A stretch of DNA of 64,000 nucleotides from an uncultured Dehalococcoidia bacterium. Its GTDB lineage: Bacteria; Chloroflexota; Dehalococcoidia; Lucifugimonadales; CATQGZ01. The translations under genes were made by a program, and so were the position numbers. Shown piece after piece: positions 7,789 through 14,953 of the stretch. The stretch spans positions 952,975 to 1,016,974 of the forward strand of contig OY282365.1 of assembly GCA_958295685.1 (NCBI GenBank), read 5' to 3'. Under the pieces are notes generated by a model that saw only the letters and a list, made by a program, of their open reading frames with translations, was not told the DNA's origin and searched no databases. The first letter of the stretch is position 1, and the number at the start of each line of letters is the position of its first letter.

Positions 7789-9168
7789 TCATCTGGGGGA
7801 CCAGATTCCAAGGAGGCCCTCGGCGATTGCGGACACTGCGGGGTCCGGATCGGCATCCACCACGTAGACGTATGGCCGCGCGGCGTCCTGGGCCGCGCCG
7901 TATGAGACCATCGCGGCCTGGTCATCGAGGACGCCTGCGAATACGAGCGCGCGTCCGTCCGGCGACCACAGGGAGTGGGAATATGCGTACTGGTCGAAGA
8001 ACTGGAACATGGTCAGTTGGTCTATGGTGGGCACGAAGTCGACGAGGGGCCAGCGTCTGCCGTCGGAGACGTCCAGCATCATCCATCTGAGGACTCCTGG
8101 GGTGTCGGCAAGCGAGACGTATGCGATTCTGGAGGCATCCGGCGCCCAGAAGCAGGCGAGCACCGCGTCGGGGACTTCCAGCGGCTCGCCGCCGGAGGCG
8201 GGCCTGTGTACGGTGAGGCTGGAGTGTACGCCGACGGCCAGGCCGAGGTAGAGGTATGTGACCCTGGGGCCCGCGACGGCGAGGCTTCTGCCGTTCGGAG
8301 ACCACAGGAACGCGGCGGCTCCACTGACGTCGGCCAGCGGCTCCGTCTCGCCGATACCGGCGTTCATGGACACCTCGGCGTCGAGCAGTTCGAATCCTCC
8401 TCCCTGGCTCTGTGCGAGAATCGTCGCCGTGTCCGTGCCCGGCCGCCAGGCGGGCACCCTGTAGCCTCCGGACGCTAGTCCGAGGGAGCGTGTTTCGATT
8501 TCGTCTTCGGCGACGTCCACCAAGAAGTGCGCGTCGGCGCGGTGGACCAGCAGGCGTCGGGAGTCGTGGGACCAGGACATCCAGAGAGGGCCATCGTCCA
8601 GCAACGCTGCTGGGGCGGAGGCGTCGGCAAGGTCGTCCACGAAGAGATTGAGGCTGTCGCCCTCGGATGCGATGAAGGCGAGCCTGCTTCCGTCGTGGGA
8701 CCAGAGGGGATAGTAGAAGACGCCCACGGCCATGGGCTGCACCCTGCCCGAGTGGAGGACAGAGGCGTTTCCGGTCGCGAGGTCGATCAGTTCCAGCGAG
8801 ACTTCGGGCTGGTCCGAGCGGGGCTCCACTTTGGTGAGCAGCAGGCTGCCCGCATCGGGCGACCAGGTGGGCCACGCGAACAGCCCGTCGTCGGTCTCGG
8901 AGACGAGAGCGATCGGCCGGGACTCGAAGCCGCCGGGGTCGACGGTCAGGGCGCGCCTGTCCTCGTCCACTAGGGCGATCAGGTTGACGTCGAGTATGGG
9001 AGGCAGGGCCCCGTCCGGCGATGCGGGCCTGTCCAGGGCCGTCAGGGCCGCTATGGCGAACAGCAGCGCGGCGGTTATGGCGGCGCCCGCGTAGAGCCTC
9101 ACGTTGGGTTTCCCAGATTCCCCCGAGTCTACAGGGTGGGGTTGTGGAGAGGACAATTGAGGCTGCAA
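7789..9168 (-). CDS. Membrane-anchored TolB-like beta-propeller protein
   Basis: A 459-residue protein with a short cytoplasmic N-terminus, one membrane segment (about residues 27-46, LYAGAAITAALLFAIAALTA) and an external propeller. At least seven PD40/WD40-like blade motifs are visible, of the form WSPDAGSLLL, WSHDGSRLAF, WSHDSRRLLV, WSPNGRSLAV, WAPDASRIAY and WSPDGRALVF. The function is unknown; such propellers bind proteins or ligands outside the cell. It starts 11 bp after nadC on the same strand and is probably the last gene of that operon, with no obvious functional link to NAD synthesis. Confidence 0.8.
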   Translation of the reverse strand: MQPQLSSPQPHPVDSGESGKPNVRLYAGAAITAALLFAIAALTALDRPASPDGALPPILDVNLIALVDEDRRALTVDPGGFESRPIALVSETDDGLFAWPTWSPDAGSLLLTKVEPRSDQPEVSLELIDLATGNASVLHSGRVQPMAVGVFYYPLWSHDGSRLAFIASEGDSLNLFVDDLADASAPAALLDDGPLWMSWSHDSRRLLVHRADAHFLVDVAEDEIETRSLGLASGGYRVPAWRPGTDTATILAQSQGGGFELLDAEVSMNAGIGETEPLADVSGAAAFLWSPNGRSLAVAGPRVTYLYLGLAVGVHSSLTVHRPASGGEPLEVPDAVLACFWAPDASRIAYVSLADTPGVLRWMMLDVSDGRRWPLVDFVPTIDQLTMFQFFDQYAYSHSLWSPDGRALVFAGVLDDQAAMVSYGAAQDAARPYVYVVDADPDPAVSAIAEGLLGIWSPR

Positions 9169-9179
9169 GGGATGGCTGC

Positions 9180-10055
9180 CTATGAGTCGATCAGGTCGAG
9201 GCTGAAGTCCAGGGCTCCGGATGAGTGGGTGAGCGCGCCGACGGATATGAGGTCGACGCCGGCGGCCGCCACTTCCCGAACGTTCTCCAGAGATATGCGG
9301 CCGGACGCCTCCGTCAGCGCTCTGCCGGCCGCAAGCCTGACGGAGGCGGCTATGTCGGCGGCGGTCATGTTGTCGAGCAGCAGTATGTCAGCGCCGGCGG
9401 AGACGGCTTCCTCGACCTGGGCCGGCTCCTCTATCTCCACCTCGATCTTCAGAGTGTGCGGGGCGTTGGCGCGGGCCTTTCGGATGATCTGGGCGAGGCT
9501 CATCCCCTGCGCGCGGAGCGCGGCTGCGTGGTTGTCCTTGATGAGCACGCCGTCGTCGAGGCCGCGCCTGTGGTTGACGCCTCCGCCCGCGGCCACGGCC
9601 CGCTTCTCCAGGCTTCGCAGGCCGGGCGTAGTCTTGCGCGTGTCCAGGATGCGGGCGCGGTATCCCGCGACTTCGCGGACGTACCTGGAGGTCTCGGTGG
9701 CTATGCCGCTCAGCCTTCTGACGAAGTTCAGGGCCGTCCTCTCCGCCGTGAGCAGCGCCGCGACTGGGCCGCAGACGGAGCCGACGACCATGCCGGGGTC
9801 GAGGCTGGCGCCCTCTTCGGCCCTGGCTTCGGTCTCGACCTCCGGGTCTACGCGGCGGAACACGGCCAGCGCGGTTTCCAGTCCGGAGAGGACTCCATGC
9901 TCCTCGGCAACGAGGAGCGCCTGCCCGGTCAGTCCGGGAGGGATGAGCGCCTCGGTCGTGACGTCGCCGCCCCGGACGTCCTCGGCGAGGGCGCGGTCTA
10001 TGATGGCTTCGGTGTCGGGGGTGATCGGCCGCAAGGCCGCCTCGGCCCTACCCAC
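9180..10055 (-). CDS. nadC: Nicotinate-nucleotide pyrophosphorylase (carboxylating)
   Basis: Converts quinolinate plus PRPP to nicotinate mononucleotide, the third step of de novo NAD synthesis. A 291-residue protein of usual length with LAEDVRGGDVTTEAL (about 23-37), RRLSGIATETSR, the substrate-binding DTRKTTPGLR (R140, K141), GGGVNHRRGLDDG and LIKDNH. The start is GTG 10055 with GGAGG four nt upstream. Both the ribosome-binding site and the start codon lie in a hairpin arm (10052-10088). nadA is upstream on the same strand; nadB is not in the window. Confidence 0.95.
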   Translation of the reverse strand: MGRAEAALRPITPDTEAIIDRALAEDVRGGDVTTEALIPPGLTGQALLVAEEHGVLSGLETALAVFRRVDPEVETEARAEEGASLDPGMVVGSVCGPVAALLTAERTALNFVRRLSGIATETSRYVREVAGYRARILDTRKTTPGLRSLEKRAVAAGGGVNHRRGLDDGVLIKDNHAAALRAQGMSLAQIIRKARANAPHTLKIEVEIEEPAQVEEAVSAGADILLLDNMTAADIAASVRLAAGRALTEASGRISLENVREVAAAGVDLISVGALTHSSGALDFSLDLIDS

Positions 10056-10088
10056 CGCCTCCGGCCCATGCCGGCGGCCGGAGGGTGG
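10052..10088 (-). promoter_or_regulatory. Hairpin occluding the nadC ribosome-binding site and start
   Basis: In the transcript, CCACCCTCCGGCC (10088-10076) pairs with GGCCGGAGG-CG-GTGG (10066-10052) around a 9-nt loop: nine continuous pairs, a 2-nt bulge, then four more. The 3' arm contains both the GGAGG site and the GTG start of nadC. It sits at the end of a 143-nt nadA-nadC gap, too long for simple coupling, so translational control of nadC is plausible. Pairing was read by eye; no folding energy was computed. Confidence 0.5.
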
Positions 10089-10198
10089 ATTCCCGTCCCG
10101 TGTCGTGTACGGTGCAGGCTTTTCGGGGTAATGACGGAGAGGCTTTCACGCCGACGATGGGGCTGGGGCTGTGAAATTCCATGGCAAGAGCCGCGCGG

Positions 10199-11404
10199 CT
10201 AGACGACCGAGAGCATTCGGTCGAGGGCGACTCTGGCATACCCGGCGATCTCCGGGTCCACCGAGATCTCGTTCACGACCACGCCCTCGTTGAGGCCGTC
10301 CAGCACCCACAGCAGATAGGCAGGGTGGATCCGGTACATGGTGGCGCAGGGGCAGACGACGGAATCGAGGCAGAAGACCGTCTTGTCGGGATTCTCCGCG
10401 GCGATCCGGTTGACCAAGCTGATCTCGGTGCCGACGGCCCAGACCGTCCCCGCGGGAGCGTCTTCGATCGACTTCTTGATGAACTCTGTGGAGCCGTCGG
10501 AGTCCGCCTCCCGGACGACCTCCATGACGCACTCAGGGTGGACCACGACGTGAACGTCGGGGTACCTCCGGCGGGCCTCCTCGATCTGCGCCACGGTGAA
10601 TCTGGTGTGTACGGAGCAGTGGCCCTGCCAGAGGATCACCTTGGCCCTACGCAGGTCTTCTTCAGTGTGGCCGCCCATCGGCTTGAACGGGTTCCAGACG
10701 ATCATCTCGTCCAGGCCGATTCCCATCTTGAGGCCTGTGTTCCTGCCGAGGTGCTGGTCCGGCAGGAACAGGATCTTCCCACCCTTGTCCAGCGCCCACC
10801 GGTAAGTGGCGGAGGCGTTCGAGGACGTGCAGACGATCCCGCCGTTCCGGCCGCACATCGCCTTGATGTCCGCGGTTGAGTTCATGTACGTGATGGGGGT
10901 TACGGCGCCCTCGCCCAGAGCGTCGGTGAGGTCGTCCCAGCAGTCGAGGACGTCATCGGCGTGGGCCATGTCGGCCATTGAGCATCCGGCCATCAGGTTG
11001 GGCAGGATGACCCTCCGTTCGGGCCCGCCCAGGATGCTGGCCGTCTCGGCCATGAAGTGGACGCCGCAGAAGATGACGTATTCCGCGTCCTCCTGCCGCG
11101 CCGCGAACTGCGACAGCTTGAAGGAGTCTCCGCGGAAGTCGGCGAAGCGGATAACCTCGTCCCTCTGGTAGTGGTGGCCCAGTATCACGAGTCGGCGGTC
11201 GAGGGCGGCCCTAGCCTCCTGTATGCGCCTGCCCAGCTCCTCCGGCTCGATTCGCATGTATCCGGTCGGCAGCTTCTGCCAGCGGACGCCGACCTCAAAC
11301 TCCTCCAGGAGAGTCCTGGACTTAAGCTCTTCGTCGGTCTGGCAGAACGCCGACTGCTCGACTTCGGTGATCGGTATGGTCGGCTCTCTGAGTCTGACTA
11401 CCAT
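10199..11404 (-). CDS. nadA: Quinolinate synthase
   Basis: Condenses iminoaspartate with dihydroxyacetone phosphate to quinolinate using a [4Fe-4S] cluster. The 401-residue protein has the NadA blocks LGHHYQRDEV (about 75-84), RGDSFKLSQFAA, FCGVHFMAET (first cluster cysteine near 113), the mid-protein AMCGRNGG/VCTSSNA block, PDQHLGRNTG, VVHPECVMEV, GTEISLVNR and the C-terminal VVCPCATMYRIHP with the last cluster cysteine. AGGGGG lies just before ATG 11404. It lies 16 bp after miaB and upstream of nadC, giving a miaB-nadA-nadC order. Confidence 0.95.
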   Translation of the reverse strand: MVVRLREPTIPITEVEQSAFCQTDEELKSRTLLEEFEVGVRWQKLPTGYMRIEPEELGRRIQEARAALDRRLVILGHHYQRDEVIRFADFRGDSFKLSQFAARQEDAEYVIFCGVHFMAETASILGGPERRVILPNLMAGCSMADMAHADDVLDCWDDLTDALGEGAVTPITYMNSTADIKAMCGRNGGIVCTSSNASATYRWALDKGGKILFLPDQHLGRNTGLKMGIGLDEMIVWNPFKPMGGHTEEDLRRAKVILWQGHCSVHTRFTVAQIEEARRRYPDVHVVVHPECVMEVVREADSDGSTEFIKKSIEDAPAGTVWAVGTEISLVNRIAAENPDKTVFCLDSVVCPCATMYRIHPAYLLWVLDGLNEGVVVNEISVDPEIAGYARVALDRMLSVV

Positions 11405-11420
11405 ATCCCCCTAATCCCAA

Positions 11421-12695
11421 TCATGCCACGACCGCGCCCTTCAGCGACCACGGCCCTGTCCTCTCCACGCGGACGTCCACCACGTCACCCTTTCTGTCGC
11501 GCTCGTCTTCGAAGAACACCAGCTTGTCGTTTCTGTTGCGCCCGTACCACCTGCCGCGCTTTCGGCCCTCGGTCAGCACCCGCACCGTCTCCCCGTGCAA
11601 TCGGGAGTTGATCTCGGTCAGGATGTCTTCCTGGAGGGTCTCCACGGCCTTCAGGCGGCGGGTCTTCTCCTCGGCAGGCACGTCGTCCTCCATCGTCCTG
11701 GCCGCGATGGTCCCCGCCCGTGTGGAGTAGGCTGCGGCGTGGAGCTTGTCGAACCTGACGTCTCGTATCATGTCCAGCGTCTGCTCGAACTGCTCGCCGG
11801 TCTCGCCGCAGAAGCCGACGATCACGTCTGCGCTCAGGGAGACGTTGGGAACGCGGGCGCGGATGCGGTCGACCAGCCTGCGGTAGTCGCCGCCGGCGTA
11901 GCCCCGTCTCATGCGGGCGAGTACGTCGTCGCCGCCGGCCTGGAAGGGCAGGTTGAAGTGCTCGCACACCTTGTCGAGCTCGGCCACCCTGTCGATTATG
12001 CGGTCCGTCATGTCGTTGGGGTGCGAGGTGAGAAAGCGGACGCGCTCCAGCCCGTCTATGTCGTTGACCTGGGCCAGCAGGTCTCCGAGGTCAGGGTTGT
12101 CGGGGAGGTCGTGCCCGTACGAGTCTACGTTCTGTCCGAGCAGCGTGACCTCTTTGACGCCGCGCTCGGCGAGTAGCCGCGACTCGCGCACGACCTCCTG
12201 GACGGGGCGGCTCACGTCCCGACCGCGCCGGTACGGGATGATGCAGAATGAGCACATCTTGTCGCAGCCGTGGCTGATCGGTATGAAGGCGGTGACGTCC
12301 GGCTTCGCGGTCAGCGGCCCGACGCAGCCCTCGGCGTCTATGCCCAACCGGTCCCCGATGAGCGACAGCAGAGGCTCGAACTGCTGCGGCCGCATGAACA
12401 CGTCCGCGTAGGGGAAGCGCTCCTCCAGCGGCGAGGTCTTCGGCCCCACCATGCAGCCCATCAGGGCGACGACCTTCTCCGGGTGCCGCTCCTTGAGCGG
12501 CTTGAGGCCGGTGAGCATCCCGACCGTCCTGTCCTCGGCGCTCTGGCGCACGACGCAGCTGTTCAGCACGATCACGTCCGCAGCCGCGGGCGAGGGAACG
12601 GGCGACAGCCCCATCTGACCCATCGCGCTCTCGAGGCGCTCGGAGTCCGCCTTGTTCATCTGGCATCCGATGGTCCAGATATGGTAGCTGTGCAT
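11421..12695 (-). CDS. miaB: tRNA-2-methylthio-N6-dimethylallyladenosine synthase MiaB
   Basis: Radical-SAM methylthiotransferase modifying A37 of tRNAs that read UNN codons. It has the three auxiliary-cluster cysteines in the N-terminal domain (TIGCQMNKADSERL, NSCVVR, MGCMVG), the radical-SAM CxxxCxxC in GCDKMCSFCIIPYRRG, and the late block LPFQAGGDDVLARMRRGY. A short TRAM-like C-terminus (KRGRWYGRNRNDKLVFF) follows. At 424 residues it is near normal length. The closely related MtaB/RimO families are less likely because of the N-terminal motifs. Confidence 0.92.
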   Translation of the reverse strand: MHSYHIWTIGCQMNKADSERLESAMGQMGLSPVPSPAAADVIVLNSCVVRQSAEDRTVGMLTGLKPLKERHPEKVVALMGCMVGPKTSPLEERFPYADVFMRPQQFEPLLSLIGDRLGIDAEGCVGPLTAKPDVTAFIPISHGCDKMCSFCIIPYRRGRDVSRPVQEVVRESRLLAERGVKEVTLLGQNVDSYGHDLPDNPDLGDLLAQVNDIDGLERVRFLTSHPNDMTDRIIDRVAELDKVCEHFNLPFQAGGDDVLARMRRGYAGGDYRRLVDRIRARVPNVSLSADVIVGFCGETGEQFEQTLDMIRDVRFDKLHAAAYSTRAGTIAARTMEDDVPAEEKTRRLKAVETLQEDILTEINSRLHGETVRVLTEGRKRGRWYGRNRNDKLVFFEDERDRKGDVVDVRVERTGPWSLKGAVVA

Positions 12696-12713
12696 CTCTA
12701 CTCGCGTGTCCGA

Positions 12714-12805
12714 TGGCGGAGGGAATGGGATTCGAACCCATGACCCCGGTCACCCGGGGTAACCGCTTAGCAGGCGGCCGCACTAGACCTCTATGCGATC
12801 CCTCC
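12714..12805 (-). tRNA. tRNA-Ser (anticodon GCU)
   Basis: A complete class II cloverleaf on the minus strand: acceptor GGAGGGA/TCCCTCC, discriminator G and an encoded CCA (12716-12714). The anticodon loop is CTGCTAA, with anticodon GCT at 12771-12769. The long variable arm has a CCCCGG/CCGGGG stem, and the T arm is GGG-TTCGAAT-CCC. It lies between miaB and the accessory operon. Confidence 0.96.
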
Positions 12806-12821
12806 GAACGTTGTGCTTCGT

Positions 12822-12851
12822 AATATAGCAGGGGATGCGGACGCTCATCAA
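12822..12851 (-). promoter_or_regulatory. Promoter of tRNA-Ser
   Basis: TTGATG (12851-12846), an 18-nt spacer and TATATT (12827-12822) lie 16 nt before the tRNA 5' end, a standard sigma-70-type arrangement. Confidence 0.7.
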
Positions 12852-12864
12852 GGGTTTGGATTGT

Positions 12865-12881
12865 GAAATCCGACACTTTCG
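12865..12881 (+). repeat. Isolated copy of the leader-element terminal motif
   Basis: GAAATCCGACACTTTCG matches the terminal motif of the leader element at 36994-37011 almost exactly, but no tandem 11-bp units or CAGCTACGA core are nearby. Here the motif forms the loop of a small AAATCC/GGATTT hairpin. From 12882 to 13032 nothing else is recognisable. Confidence 0.4.
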
Positions 12882-13032
12882 GGATTTGTGTTCAGCATTT
12901 CGTCGTCAAACGGCCATTGGGTGACTCTTTCATGCTATGCGGATTTGGCATGGAACGCCAATCACCGACCTTATCGTCAAGAGGTTCACAGAATGCGTAA
13001 GCGGCGGTCGGGAGGGACTACGAGGGAGTACC

Positions 13033-14115
13033 CTAGGAGCCGTGGGCTGGCGCGTCGGTGTCATGTGGAGGCCCAAGGACAGCAGTTCGGTCCTTGTCAA
13101 TGGCTGAGACCGGTCCACCGTAGGAGGCGGGGACAGCAGCACTGCCAGAGGGTGAGTTCATTCTTTCCGCTAACGCTGCGGCTCTTTCTTGAATCCTCCG
13201 ACCTGCGTCCTTCAATCGGAAAGCATATTGCGGATTGTCTCCAACTGCGTGGACTAACCCGTCAATGACCACAGTTTCCCACGCTCTCTCCCAAACCACA
13301 CATGCTTCAAGGAACTTTTCGACTCGCTCATGAGTTGTGGGAGATTCTCCTTTCTTGTAGGGGCTACCAGTAGCTTGTCGCCATCCTCCGACTCGGGCGT
13401 GCTCAAAGGCTTGTGCAGGGCTCGCCTCAGGATGCTCTATAAGGTAAGGCACCATCTGGGTGGAGAGGAACCTGCCGCTGATCTTGTTTACCACAACATA
13501 CTCTGCTAGCTGAGCTTGCCGCTCATTGGCAAGACGGCCTACAGAATGAGCTATTGTGAAGTTCATGAGTCCATCTTCAAACATGGCACGGACCCGTGGC
13601 TGCAACCGTAGTACCCTTATCAATTGGGGCCATTCCGGTCCACCACCGAGTTTATCTCTGACAGAATCCCATTCGTCGGGATTTTCAAGAATACCCAAAT
13701 CAGACAATGACTTCTTCAACGCCGTTAGCTTGGTCTCGGGGCTGAGTGACCGCGTCTGCAATACCCTGCTGACTTTTTTGAACGTGAGGTCTCTGGAAGA
13801 TGGCCTAGGGACAACCTTGGCCCGTAGGCTCGGCAATTTCATCAACTGTGCGGCGCGCCATCTGCGCTCACCGTCATGCAGATCAAAGAAACCAGTCCAT
13901 GCGGAGCCGTCAATCAGGATTGGAAACACTGTGATCTCGTCCAGTTGTCCCACTAGTGCGATATTCTTTCCTAGGTCGATGAGATCTGCCGCATCGAATT
14001 CCTGCCTGAGATTCTCAGGGTCTGGCCTTATGAGTTCACAAGGAACTTCGACTATCGCGCCATACCATTCCTCTACAGGACTCAGCACTAGGGTTTCCAA
14101 CTCGTTGGTACTCAT
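13033..14115 (-). CDS. ParB/Spo0J-like N-terminal domain protein
   Basis: A 360-residue protein. Residues about 20-110 resemble the ParB N-terminal (sulfiredoxin-like) domain: promoter-proximal VPCELIRPDPENLRQ, a LGKNIALVGQLDEI block and the signature HDGERRWRAAQL, where GERR is the CTP/nuclease-site motif. A helical middle (NFTIAHSVGRLANERQAQLAEY) resembles the ParB HTH region. No parA is adjacent, so it is not an ordinary chromosome-partition gene; plasmid, phage or defence-island ParB-like proteins are more likely relatives. Base composition is lower in GC than the flanks, suggesting transfer. Last gene of the accessory operon. Confidence 0.7.
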   Translation of the reverse strand: MSTNELETLVLSPVEEWYGAIVEVPCELIRPDPENLRQEFDAADLIDLGKNIALVGQLDEITVFPILIDGSAWTGFFDLHDGERRWRAAQLMKLPSLRAKVVPRPSSRDLTFKKVSRVLQTRSLSPETKLTALKKSLSDLGILENPDEWDSVRDKLGGGPEWPQLIRVLRLQPRVRAMFEDGLMNFTIAHSVGRLANERQAQLAEYVVVNKISGRFLSTQMVPYLIEHPEASPAQAFEHARVGGWRQATGSPYKKGESPTTHERVEKFLEACVVWERAWETVVIDGLVHAVGDNPQYAFRLKDAGRRIQERAAALAERMNSPSGSAAVPASYGGPVSAIDKDRTAVLGPPHDTDAPAHGS

Positions 14116-14136
14116 AATTCTCCCTGCATCATCCGC

Positions 14137-14886
14137 TTACAAGTTAGCTAGCCTTTGTTGCGCCTGTTGTATAGCCGCTTGAGGCGCGTTACTGGGTACG
14201 CCGGTCTGCAACATCACCCAGCTGGTCAGTTGTTGACCCAATGATACTTGTGCCTGTATTAATCTTCTATTGAGATCTTGAATCCGTTGAGCGTCCCTCT
14301 GGAAACTGAATCGCATTGGCTGATTCGGGAGATCAGGGATGACGTTTTGAATATCTGCGTATGGGAGACCGTAGAATCCCGACAGGATTTCGCCAAGGCT
14401 CCCATCTTCAATCATTCTTGACTGAATCTCTTGGAGAGCAGCCCAGTCTTGGCGTTGTATTGCCTGCCGTTGTTCTTGGATATTATCGGCAGTTCGGACA
14501 CTTCTAGTCGTTGCCTCACGAGTGCTGAGGTCTCGACTCCTAAATCTTCGCATTGATGCCAAATCCCCAGCAAGTAAAGGAACCGTTTGGGGTTGATCTG
14601 ACTGGGGGTTTTTCCAGACATACCAAGTAGCTTTGTAAATGAAACGATCTCCGAATGGCATAGCATTAAACGTGAAGTAGCCCGGAATCCTCCGGCGAAA
14701 GGCGTCCCTGCCAACCCTTTGGGCATTCCTGAATCGGCCTTCATAGACCCCGGGATGATGCCCCCCGTTTGGAGAATAGCCTAGGGCTACCTGGAGTATT
14801 TCATCTAATGTTGCACCGAACCTACGATGAGTCAGGTAGAGACCAATGCTAAGGTTATCACGCTGTGTTTCGATACTGGGTGTCAA
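14137..14886 (-). CDS. Hypothetical protein, glutamine-rich
   Basis: A 249-residue protein I do not recognise. The N-terminal half has an aromatic/basic stretch (YFTFNAMPFGDRFIYKATWYVW) that could be a small beta domain. The C-terminal half is Gln/Arg-rich and helical (RDAQRIQDLNRRLIQAQVS, AAIQQAQQRLANL), so coiled-coil association is possible. It is AT-richer than the neighbours and sits 21 bp upstream of the ParB-like gene on the same strand, so the two probably act together. Confidence 0.55.
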   Translation of the reverse strand: MTPSIETQRDNLSIGLYLTHRRFGATLDEILQVALGYSPNGGHHPGVYEGRFRNAQRVGRDAFRRRIPGYFTFNAMPFGDRFIYKATWYVWKNPQSDQPQTVPLLAGDLASMRRFRSRDLSTREATTRSVRTADNIQEQRQAIQRQDWAALQEIQSRMIEDGSLGEILSGFYGLPYADIQNVIPDLPNQPMRFSFQRDAQRIQDLNRRLIQAQVSLGQQLTSWVMLQTGVPSNAPQAAIQQAQQRLANL

Positions 14887-14953
14887 GGTAATCCCTCCAA
14901 TCCTTTCTCTTCTCTATCCCGTAAAATCCGATCCCGACTTCCAAGCAGGCCGT

